A stretch of 19,487 bases of DNA, taken from positions 1 to 19,487 of the forward strand of contig JAGOSU010000008.1 in the NCBI GenBank assembly GCA_018062165.1, read 5' to 3'. Source of the DNA: Minisyncoccota bacterium (lineage in GTDB: Bacteria; Patescibacteriota; Minisyncoccia; Phycocordibacterales; Phycocordibacteraceae). The notes below the pieces were generated by a model. That model saw nothing but the letters and a program-made list of their open reading frames with translations. It searched no databases and was not told the origin of the DNA. Position numbers and translations under genes: made by a program. Within the stretch, counting starts at the first letter, position 1; each line of letters starts with the position of its first letter. Positions 13,656 to 19,487 of this stretch are shown here, piece after piece.

Positions 13656-14255
13656 ATGATTGAAGCACTTGGCCAGAATCCCGATAAGTACCAGGGGCGG
13701 TTTATTGTGGTCGAGATAGGACCGGGCGGAAAGCATAGGTCGCTTCTTAAAGATCTCTCGCTACCCGAGGAGCAGGAACCGCTTTATTTAGCTGTTGATC
13801 CAGAAGGGGAAAATCTGGATATCCATCAAAAGAAAAATTCACCTTCTCCCGCTGTCATGAAAGCGAGCATCACTGATCCCGCGTTCTATCACGACAGGGA
13901 TCTCGATGGTCAGGTAGATCGGGTTTTCGTCTTCAATGTTCTCAGTATTGCCGGGACCAGCAGCCTCCCGCACTTCAAGCGGCTCTTTTCCGAGAAGATT
14001 CGTTCAATACTCAAAAGAGGCGGCAAAGCATATGTCGCAGAATGGCTTACTCCAGGCACGATGCAAGAAATTCTTGACTTCAAGTATGAAGACTACGGTC
14101 TCGAAGCACGGATTGTGAGAGATTCAGAAGAAGTCAAGAAAATACTTAAAGAGGAAGGTATATCCAAAAATAGAAGAAAGAGTATTGCCGCCTCATTTGA
14201 TAGTCTCGAACCTCAGGTCACGCCCTTTCTCCTTGTGTTAACGAAAAAAGAATAG
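13656..14255 (+). CDS. SAM-dependent methyltransferase-like protein (island gene 3)
   Basis: The 199-residue protein has the start of a Rossmann methyltransferase: RFIVVEIGPGGKHRSL (residues 15-30), with the acidic E-x-G-P-G-G SAM loop. YLAVDPEGENL (44-54) is the strand whose acid binds the SAM ribose. VDRVFVFNVLS is the strand-4 region, and SILKRGGKAYVAEW is the usual post-strand-4 helix and strand. Nothing shows the methyl acceptor. The C-terminal part (residues about 130-199) is charged and may hold the substrate site. It lies between repeat copies 2 and 3 and has its own promoter. The look is that of a class I methyltransferase with a small cap. Confidence 0.7.
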   Translation: MIEALGQNPDKYQGRFIVVEIGPGGKHRSLLKDLSLPEEQEPLYLAVDPEGENLDIHQKKNSPSPAVMKASITDPAFYHDRDLDGQVDRVFVFNVLSIAGTSSLPHFKRLFSEKIRSILKRGGKAYVAEWLTPGTMQEILDFKYEDYGLEARIVRDSEEVKKILKEEGISKNRRKSIAASFDSLEPQVTPFLLVLTKKE

Positions 14256-14258
14256 TGC

Positions 14259-14286
14259 AGTTCCAACATCGTCCCAGACAGCCAGC
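14259..14286 (+). repeat. 28-base island repeat, copy 3
   Basis: Identical to copy 1 apart from its first base (A for G). It starts 4 bases after the stop of island gene 3 and is followed after 8 bases by the -10 of island gene 4. Confidence 0.9.
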
Positions 14287-14294
14287 CTGTTTGG

Positions 14295-14300
14295 TACACT
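14295..14300 (+). promoter_or_regulatory. Extended -10 of a leaderless promoter (island gene 4)
   Basis: TTGG-TACACT ends 7 bases before the ATG at 14308 and begins 8 bases after repeat copy 3. Confidence 0.6.
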
Positions 14301-14307
14301 AGCAACT

Positions 14308-14634
14308 ATGGACGAATCAGCCCCCCAGAAGATTGATGCAATCACCAAGGACATGGTTGAAAGCACAGTCATCACCTGGTTAAACGGCTATGCGCTTGAT
14401 GGCAGTAACCTCTCAATACAAAACTACGAAGACAAGGAAGAAATAAAGAAATGGGTACGGGGTGTATGGGGAAGAATCAAACACCAGCTTGAAGACTCAG
14501 GATTCCCATTTCCGGGCGGCAAGATTATGAATCTTGCTGGCTTCTATTTCCATGACCAGATTAAGAACCACCCGCGCTACGAAGCTCTGAAGCCGCATCT
14601 CCCACCGGAAGTGCTTTTGTACGACGGTCTCTAA
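14308..14634 (+). CDS. Small soluble protein of unknown function (island gene 4)
   Basis: The 108-residue protein is mixed in charge and probably helical, with no signal peptide or membrane segment. Visible stretches are STVITWLNGYALDGSNLSIQ, KEEIKKWVRGVWGRIKHQLE and GFYFHDQIKNHPRYEALKPH. No known family is recognised. It has its own leaderless promoter directly after repeat copy 3 and is the last gene of the island. No further repeat copy is seen between its stop and mreB. Confidence 0.65.
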   Translation: MDESAPQKIDAITKDMVESTVITWLNGYALDGSNLSIQNYEDKEEIKKWVRGVWGRIKHQLEDSGFPFPGGKIMNLAGFYFHDQIKNHPRYEALKPHLPPEVLLYDGL

Positions 14635-14666
14635 TCCCCACGATTCCGCATACTCCCGTCATCGGG

Positions 14667-14672
14667 TATGAT
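14667..14672 (+). promoter_or_regulatory. -10 of the mreB promoter
   Basis: GGG-TATGAT ends 8 bases before the ATG at 14681. An inverted repeat (14649-14670) overlaps it. Confidence 0.5.
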
Positions 14673-14680
14673 GCTCTCAC

Positions 14681-15694
14681 ATGGCATTCTTCTCACCTCG
14701 TCTCGGTATCGACCTCGGCACCACCAACGTGCTCGTGTTCGTGCCTGGGAAGGGGGTGGTACTCAATGAGCCTTCAGTAGTCGCCGTCTCAGTTGAAAAC
14801 AACAAGGTGCTCGCGATTGGCACCGAAGCAAAGCAGATGGTGGGCCGCACACCAGATTCCATCATTGCGTATCGGCCAATGAAAGACGGCGTCATCGCTG
14901 ACTATCGTGTGACTGAAGCAATGCTTCGCTACTTCATGCGCAAGGCACTTGGGAAGTGGAACATCTGGAAGCCAACGGTTCTTGTCTCCGTTCCTGCAGG
15001 AGTGTCTTCTACTGAGAAGCGCGCCGTGATTGAAGCGGCAGTGAAAGCGGGAGCAGCAGACGCCTTTGTGGTGAAGGAGCCCATTCTTGCTGCTATTGGT
15101 GCCGGCATTTCTATACAGGAGCCGATGGGCCGTATGGTCGCAGACATGGGCGGCGGCACCATCGACGTCGCCGTGATTTCCCTTGGAGGCATCGTTGCTT
15201 CAACGTCGGTGAAAGTAGCAGGTAATGCACTTGATCGCTCCATCATTGATTATCTTAAGAAGCAGTACAACCTCGCTATCGGCGATAAGACCGCTGAAGA
15301 CGTAAAGATAAAGGTAGGCGCTGCCGTTCCGCTTGATGAGGAGCTTTCTATGTCGGTGAAGGGCCGTGACCTTGTTTCTGGTCTCCCGCGCACGGTGGAG
15401 CTTCGGAGCAACGAGATTGTAACGGCCATGAACCGCGACCTACGCGACATGATGAATGCTATCCGCAAAGTGCTTCAAGACACGCCACCAGAACTCGCTT
15501 CCGACATCATCGACAATGGCATCATTCTTACTGGAGGAACCAGCCAACTGCGCATGATGCCCGAGCTGGTCTATCGTCGTACTGGCGTCACCGCCAAGCT
15601 CGCGCAAGACGCATACTTCTGTGTGGCGCGCGGCACGGGTATCGCGCTCAGGCATCTTGATACCTATAAGAAGAGTATTCTCGCCAAGCGATGA
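14681..15694 (+). CDS. mreB: Rod-shape determining protein MreB
   Basis: The 337-residue protein is a full-length actin-like MreB, which polymerises under the membrane and guides wall synthesis. It has the phosphate-1 loop LGIDLGTTNVLVF, IIAYRPMKDGVIADY, the connect/phosphate-2 loop MVADMGGGTIDVAVISLGG, and the adenosine motif IILTGGTSQL. MreB's usual helix VKEPILAAIGAG is also present. The start follows the promoter by 8 bases. Its stop overlaps the start of the next gene (ATGA), so translation is coupled. The usual partners mreC and mreD do not follow; a clamp-loader-like gene does. Confidence 0.97.
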   Translation: MAFFSPRLGIDLGTTNVLVFVPGKGVVLNEPSVVAVSVENNKVLAIGTEAKQMVGRTPDSIIAYRPMKDGVIADYRVTEAMLRYFMRKALGKWNIWKPTVLVSVPAGVSSTEKRAVIEAAVKAGAADAFVVKEPILAAIGAGISIQEPMGRMVADMGGGTIDVAVISLGGIVASTSVKVAGNALDRSIIDYLKKQYNLAIGDKTAEDVKIKVGAAVPLDEELSMSVKGRDLVSGLPRTVELRSNEIVTAMNRDLRDMMNAIRKVLQDTPPELASDIIDNGIILTGGTSQLRMMPELVYRRTGVTAKLAQDAYFCVARGTGIALRHLDTYKKSILAKR

Positions 15695-16365
15695 GCCACG
15701 CGTACTTTTTCGGGGGACAGGCAGAGGAGGGGATTGAACGCTCCCTTGCGTTCATCGAGAAAGAGTTGAAACTTCCCACGACCGGTAATCCGGACGTGAT
15801 GGTCGCGCGTTACGGACTGCTTTCAGTCGATGATGCGCGTGCACTTGGAGACTTCGCGCGCCAGGCACCAGTAACAGGGAACGTAAAGACCATCGTCATG
15901 TCTGCTGGTCGTTTCTTTCATGAGGCGCAAAATGCACTATTAAAACTCTTCGAAGAACCACCGGAAGGCACGTACCTTTTTCTTATCGTGCCCTCAGAAG
16001 GAAACATCCTTCCGACACTCCGTTCCCGCCTGCAGCTGCTACCAGGTTCACGCGAGCGAGGAGAGAGCGAGATAGCAACTGAGTTTCTAGAAGCCACCAA
16101 AGCCGGAAAGCAGAAAATCATCGATCGTGTGCTCGACCGGATGAAATCAGACAAAGAGGAAGAAAAGCGCCTTGCTCGAATCGATGCGCGGCTTCTCGTT
16201 GAAGGGTTGCTTCGTGAAGCCTATACCAAAGAGCGCACTCCAGACATGACCGCGTTTCTCGAGGACCTTAGCCGCTTCGTTCCAATCCTCCATGAGAGCT
16301 CGGCACCCCTCAAACCCATCTTCGAGCACGTCATGCTCACAATGCCCAAGGATTTGGTAAGATAA
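15691..16365 (+). CDS. DNA polymerase III delta'-like (clamp-loader AAA) protein
   Basis: The 224-residue protein resembles the N-terminal part of clamp-loader delta' (HolB). HEAQNALLKLFEEPPEGTYL matches the conserved NALLKxLEEPP helix, and ILPTLRSRLQLLPG matches the ILPTxxSRCQ sensor region, with Leu in place of the usual Cys. At the start, MSHAYFFGGQAEEGIERS takes the place of a Walker A loop but lacks GKT/GKS, so it should not bind ATP by the classical mode, as in some delta' subunits. It is shorter than E. coli HolB (334 residues). It overlaps mreB by 4 bases and ends 5 bases before frr. Confidence 0.7.
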   Translation: MSHAYFFGGQAEEGIERSLAFIEKELKLPTTGNPDVMVARYGLLSVDDARALGDFARQAPVTGNVKTIVMSAGRFFHEAQNALLKLFEEPPEGTYLFLIVPSEGNILPTLRSRLQLLPGSRERGESEIATEFLEATKAGKQKIIDRVLDRMKSDKEEEKRLARIDARLLVEGLLREAYTKERTPDMTAFLEDLSRFVPILHESSAPLKPIFEHVMLTMPKDLVR

Positions 16366-16370
16366 AGGCA

Positions 16371-16922
16371 ATGGCATACGACTTCACCAAACTTAAGAAC
16401 AATATTAAGGAGACCGAGGAATGGCTCTCTCGGGAGTTCTCTGGTATTCGCACAGGCCGTGCGTCTGTTGCACTCTTGGATTCTATTAAGCCTGAGGTCT
16501 ACGGTGCCCGCACTCCCATTCAGCAGGTAGCCTCGCTTTCGGTTGAGGACGCTCGCACCATCCGCATTATTCCTTGGGACAAGGACAACGGGAAAGCAAT
16601 AGAGAAGGCCATTGCTGAGGCAGACCTTGGTGTATCCGCTTCAACTGATGACCAGGGGCTGCGCGTCTCGTTCCCCGAACTCACCGCTGAGCGCCGCACA
16701 CTTCTCATGAAGCTTGCCAACGAGAAGCTTGAGGATGCGCGTATCACACTTCGCGGACATCGCAGTGAGACCATTCGCGAGATTGATGCGGCTGAGAAAG
16801 AGGGCGGCATGGGTATTGATGACGTGAAGCGCTACAAGGAAGAAGTGCAGAAACTCATAGATGGAGGCACAGCTGCACTTGAGGCGCTCGCAAAGAAGAA
16901 GGAAGGGGAGATAAGTAACTAA
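16371..16922 (+). CDS. frr: Ribosome recycling factor
   Basis: The 183-residue protein has the normal RRF length (about 185). Key parts are REFSGIRTGRASVALLDSIK near the start, YGARTPIQQVASLSVEDART, the hinge to domain II, FPELTAERRTLLMKLANEKL, and IREIDAAEKEGGMGIDDVKR in the C-terminal helix. It splits post-termination ribosomes with EF-G. An AAAGG lies only 2 bases before the ATG, too close for a good Shine-Dalgarno, so translation may depend on coupling to the upstream gene. Confidence 0.96.
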   Translation: MAYDFTKLKNNIKETEEWLSREFSGIRTGRASVALLDSIKPEVYGARTPIQQVASLSVEDARTIRIIPWDKDNGKAIEKAIAEADLGVSASTDDQGLRVSFPELTAERRTLLMKLANEKLEDARITLRGHRSETIREIDAAEKEGGMGIDDVKRYKEEVQKLIDGGTAALEALAKKKEGEISN

Positions 16923-18025
16923 TGTCTATCCTCATTTTCATACTGGTGCTGGTGGTGCTCATCGTGGTCCATGAATTGGGCCACTTCTTTGCAGCTAAGT
17001 GGGCAGGGATGCGGGTGGATGAGTTTGGTATTGGCTACCCGCCGCGTGCGCTGACCGTTGCGAAGAAAGGAGACACTGAGTACACCCTCAACTGGCTGCC
17101 CTTTGGTGGCTTCGTGAAGATTTATGGAGAAGATGAGAGTGAAGAGGGAGGTGCGGCGGCACGCTCGTTTGTCAGTAAGCCTCGCATCGTACAGGCGCTG
17201 GTGCTCATTGCAGGTATTGCCATGAATCTTGTGTTCGCGTGGGTACTTCTTTCCATAACGCTCGGGCTTGGCGTACCACGTGCGCTCACCTCGGAAGAGG
17301 CACTGAATGCTCCTGATGCAGCCATCATGATTGCGAGCGTGCTTCCTGGTTCTCCTGCTGAGGTCGCGGGAATTAAAGCGGGCGACGCCATCGTTTCAGC
17401 AGCAGTCGGTGAGGAAGTGTTCTCAACTCCAGACCCAGCAGCCTTCACTGCCTTCATCGCTAAGGACACGACCGGGGAAGAGATTACGCTCACCATCGAG
17501 CGAAACGGAGAGGAGACGACCGTGAACGCTATTCCACGCCAGGGAGTGGCGGCATCTGATCCCTCGCGCTTCGCGCTTGGGGTTGGTGTCGGAGTTGTCG
17601 GTACGGTTGCAGTTTCCCCACTTGAAGCTCCGATTGAAGGCGCGCGCATTACGTGGGAAGTGACAAAGCAGACGGCAGTAGGACTCTGGCACTTCTTCGG
17701 TAGCATCTTTACGCTCTCGGCTGACCTCTCACAGGTTTCAGGACCCGTTGGTATTGCAGGGGCAGTAGGCACTGCAGCAGGCAATGGCTTTGCGTCCCTT
17801 CTCTCGCTCACTGCCATCATCTCGGTGAACCTCGCGCTCATCAACTTGCTTCCCGTTCCCGCACTTGATGGCGGCAGACTGCTCTTTGTCATTATCGAGT
17901 CCATCATCCGCCGTCCGATTCCCAAGGGCGTAGCTGCGGCGGTAAATACCGCGGGCTTTGCGTTCCTTCTTCTGCTTATGTTTGCGATTACCGCGAGCGA
18001 CCTCTTCAAACTGTTTACGACCTAG
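16922..18025 (+). CDS. rseP: Site-2 zinc metalloprotease RseP (M50 family)
   Basis: The 367-residue membrane protease carries the zinc site HELGH at residues 17-21 in the first helix and the third ligand region NLLPVPALDGGR (308-319, Asp at 316). Between them lies one PDZ domain (about residues 135-225, with VLPGSPAEVAGIKAGDAIVS), where E. coli RseP has two. GFVKIYGEDE is the usual membrane-reentrant loop. It cleaves membrane-spanning anti-sigma factors or signal-peptide remnants; its targets here are unknown. It shares one base with the frr stop (TAATG), and GGAAGGGGAG lies upstream of the ATG. Confidence 0.95.
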   Translation: MSILIFILVLVVLIVVHELGHFFAAKWAGMRVDEFGIGYPPRALTVAKKGDTEYTLNWLPFGGFVKIYGEDESEEGGAAARSFVSKPRIVQALVLIAGIAMNLVFAWVLLSITLGLGVPRALTSEEALNAPDAAIMIASVLPGSPAEVAGIKAGDAIVSAAVGEEVFSTPDPAAFTAFIAKDTTGEEITLTIERNGEETTVNAIPRQGVAASDPSRFALGVGVGVVGTVAVSPLEAPIEGARITWEVTKQTAVGLWHFFGSIFTLSADLSQVSGPVGIAGAVGTAAGNGFASLLSLTAIISVNLALINLLPVPALDGGRLLFVIIESIIRRPIPKGVAAAVNTAGFAFLLLLMFAITASDLFKLFTT

Positions 18026-18027
18026 AC

Positions 18028-18360
18028 ATGGCTCTATCGTTTGAGGATTTCGAGAAGGTGGAACTGCGCGTGGGTAAGGTCATAGAGGTGCAGGATTTTC
18101 CTGAGGCAAGGAAGCCTGCATACAAGCTCAAAATAGATTTTGGCGAGTTCGGTGTGAAGGCCTCAAGCGCCCAAATCACCACTCTCTATACCAAGGAGGA
18201 GATCCTCGGAAAGCTTGTCGTATGTGTCACCAACTTTCCTCCGAGGCAGGTAGGACCGTTTATGTCGGAGGTACTTACGACAGGGTTCTATAGAGATGAT
18301 GGGGCAGTGGTGCTGGCTCAGCCGGAGCGCGACGTGCCGCTCGGTGCCCGCCTGGCCTAG
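18028..18360 (+). CDS. csaA: CsaA-like tRNA-binding domain protein
   Basis: The 110-residue protein is a single OB-fold tRNA-binding domain of the EMAPII/Trbp111/CsaA group: VELRVGKVIEVQDFPEARKP at the start, SSAQITTLYTKEEILGKLVV, and NFPPRQVGPFMSEVLTTGFY. The NFPPR-x-x-G-x-x-SE motif is typical of CsaA. Such proteins bind tRNA as dimers or serve as chaperones. It starts 2 bases after the rseP stop and is probably in the same operon. The next gene is a tRNA synthetase, which fits a tRNA role. Confidence 0.9.
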   Translation: MALSFEDFEKVELRVGKVIEVQDFPEARKPAYKLKIDFGEFGVKASSAQITTLYTKEEILGKLVVCVTNFPPRQVGPFMSEVLTTGFYRDDGAVVLAQPERDVPLGARLA

Positions 18361-18367
18361 GTCTCTT

Positions 18368-18396
18368 TTGCTGCCTGGGCCTGCTCGCCGTATACT
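18368..18396 (+). promoter_or_regulatory. Promoter of proS
   Basis: TTGCTG (18368-18373), a 17-base spacer and TATACT (18391-18396). The -10 ends 6 bases before the ATG at 18403, so the mRNA should be leaderless. Confidence 0.65.
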
Positions 18397-18402
18397 GTCC
18401 GG

Positions 18403-19487
18403 ATGCGGCAATCAGGGCTTTTTACACGAACGCGCCGTGAGGCGCCAAAGGATGAGGTCGCGAAGAACGCGCAGCTCCTCATCCGCGCTGGCTTCGTACA
18501 CAAGGAAATGGCAGGGGTGTACTCCTACCTGCCGCTTGGACTTCGTACGCTTACGAAAATTGAGAACATCGTCCGTAATGCGATGGACCACATCGGCGGA
18601 CAGGAAGTGCGCATGGCAACGCTCCATCCTTCAGAGCCTTGGAAACAAACAGGCGGTTGGGACAACGTTGATGTGCTCTTCAAGCTTCAGAGTCGAACGG
18701 AAAAAGAATACGCACTTGGACAAAGTGAGGAAGAAATCGTTACACCGATTGCTGGAGAGTATTCTGTTTCCTACAAAGACCTACCGGTAGCAATCTACCA
18801 AATCGGGCAGAAGTATCGTGACGAACTTCGAGCAAAGTCTGGCATCATGCGTGGTCGCGAGTTCGGCATGAAGGACATGTACTCCTTCCATGAGACCCAG
18901 GAAGACTTCGACCGTTTCTACGCGATTGTGAAGGATGCATACCTGGGCATCTTTGAACGCTGTGGACTTGTGGCTAAGGTAACGGAAGCCTCCGGTGGCG
19001 CGTTCTCTGAGAAGCTCTCCTACGAGTTTATGGTGCTCACGGATGCAGGTGAGGACGACATTTTGTACTGTGATGCTTGCACACACTGCGCAAACGTTGA
19101 GGTTGCTACCCAGAAGGAAGGGGAGACCTGTGGCAAGTGTTCTAACGGCACGCTTTCAATCGGCAAGGCCTCAGAGGTCGGGAACGTCTTCGACCTCGGG
19201 CAGAAGTACCCGAAAGCGCTTGGGTACACCTTTAAGGATAAGGAAGGGAAAGATCAGTACCCAATTATGGGCTGCTACGGCATCGGTATGACCAGGCTCA
19301 TGGGCACCATCGTTGAGACGATGGCGGATGAGAAAGGCATTGTATGGCCAGAATGGGTGACTCCATTCCCATTTCATGTGCTCTCGCTTGGAACGAACGA
19401 CGCAGAAGTCGAAGCGCTCGCCGACAAAGTTTACGAGAAACTTTCATCGTTCACTGCAAAAGATGGGAACGTCTACCCAATTGAGCG
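18403..19487 (+). CDS. proS: Prolyl-tRNA synthetase lacking the INS editing domain (truncated by window)
   Basis: The frame is open to the window end, giving 361 residues of a class II prolyl-tRNA synthetase. The core is bacterial-type: YSYLPLGLRTLTKIENIVRN, motif 2 RGREFGMKDMYSF (150-162), FSEKLSYEFMVL and motif 3 MGCYGIGMTRLM (289-300). KGIVWPEWVTPFPFHVL then leads to the anticodon domain, which is cut off. Between motifs 2 and 3 bacterial ProRS normally holds a 180-residue INS domain that removes Ala from tRNA-Pro. Here there are only about 70 residues, with a CDACTHC/CGKC cluster (Cys 223, 226, 229, 243, 246) that looks like a zinc knuckle. It is transcribed from its own promoter. Confidence 0.95.
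   Translation, partial: MRQSGLFTRTRREAPKDEVAKNAQLLIRAGFVHKEMAGVYSYLPLGLRTLTKIENIVRNAMDHIGGQEVRMATLHPSEPWKQTGGWDNVDVLFKLQSRTEKEYALGQSEEEIVTPIAGEYSVSYKDLPVAIYQIGQKYRDELRAKSGIMRGREFGMKDMYSFHETQEDFDRFYAIVKDAYLGIFERCGLVAKVTEASGGAFSEKLSYEFMVLTDAGEDDILYCDACTHCANVEVATQKEGETCGKCSNGTLSIGKASEVGNVFDLGQKYPKALGYTFKDKEGKDQYPIMGCYGIGMTRLMGTIVETMADEKGIVWPEWVTPFPFHVLSLGTNDAEVEALADKVYEKLSSFTAKDGNVYPIE

Noticed and set aside
12545..14286. CRISPR array
   Set aside because: Repeat spacing is about 650-1060 bases with genes in between, not 30-40 base spacers, and no cas gene is present.
12545..14286. Classical integron attC sites
   Set aside because: The copies contain GTTCCAAC but lack the paired GTTRRRY and RYYYAAC cores and the long imperfect stem, and no intI gene is in the window.
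17122..18009. Long minus-strand open frame of 295 codons opposite rseP
   Set aside because: It lies wholly inside the certain rseP gene on the other strand. Its product is low-complexity (Ser, Pro, Thr, Ala) as expected from the complement of a GC-rich gene, and it has no promoter.

Overview
The window looks like a compact chromosomal segment from a Patescibacteria/CPR-type bacterium, probably a Parcubacteria-like lineage. The signs are very short intergenic gaps, many start codons 6-9 bases after a -10 box with no Shine-Dalgarno, a fused peptide deformylase/Met-tRNA formyltransferase, a prolyl-tRNA synthetase without its large editing insertion, a MurL-like glutamate-epimerase candidate, and cysteine-rich secreted modules I associate with CPR proteomes. 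TGA is used as a stop (for example at 5148, 8200 and 15692), so the recoded Gly-TGA code of Gracilibacteria and Absconditabacteria does not apply. The lineage is inferred, not computed.

Layout. Positions 1-4118 (minus strand): start of a membrane-anchored protein, a YCII-like protein, a tiny basic protein, an MFS transporter, a membrane-anchored metallo-beta-lactamase-fold hydrolase and the MurL-like protein. Positions 4191-8202 (mixed): Na+/Ca2+ exchanger, membrane-anchored Cys-rich protein, multi-pass membrane protein, membrane-anchored histidine phosphatase, gamma-glutamylcyclotransferase-like protein, tRNA-Asn, glutaredoxin-like protein and DUF167 protein. Positions 8217-12003 (minus): murA, then a PEGA-domain protein, a small conserved-looking protein and def-fmt in tight succession.

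Positions 12027-14634 hold the most unusual part. Four unrelated orphan genes (a membrane protein, a possible ADP-ribosyltransferase-fold protein on the opposite strand, a SAM-methyltransferase-like protein and a 108-residue unknown) are separated by three near-identical 28-base direct repeats. A fourth, shorter, tRNA T-arm-like relative lies before the first gene. Each repeat falls at a gene boundary, and three of the four are followed within 5-8 bases by a promoter. This resembles a gene-cassette array with a recurrent junction sequence. No recombinase is present in the window.

Positions 14681-19487 (plus): a housekeeping series of mreB, a DNA polymerase III delta'-like gene, frr, rseP, a csaA-like tRNA-binding gene and proS (cut by the window end). 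The first three junctions overlap or nearly abut, suggesting an operon. proS has its own promoter.

Together the genes serve cell-wall synthesis and shape (murA, MurL-like, mreB), translation start, recycling and charging (def-fmt, frr, tRNA-Asn, csaA-like, proS), envelope proteolysis (rseP) and transport. The orphan-gene island is inserted between murA and mreB.
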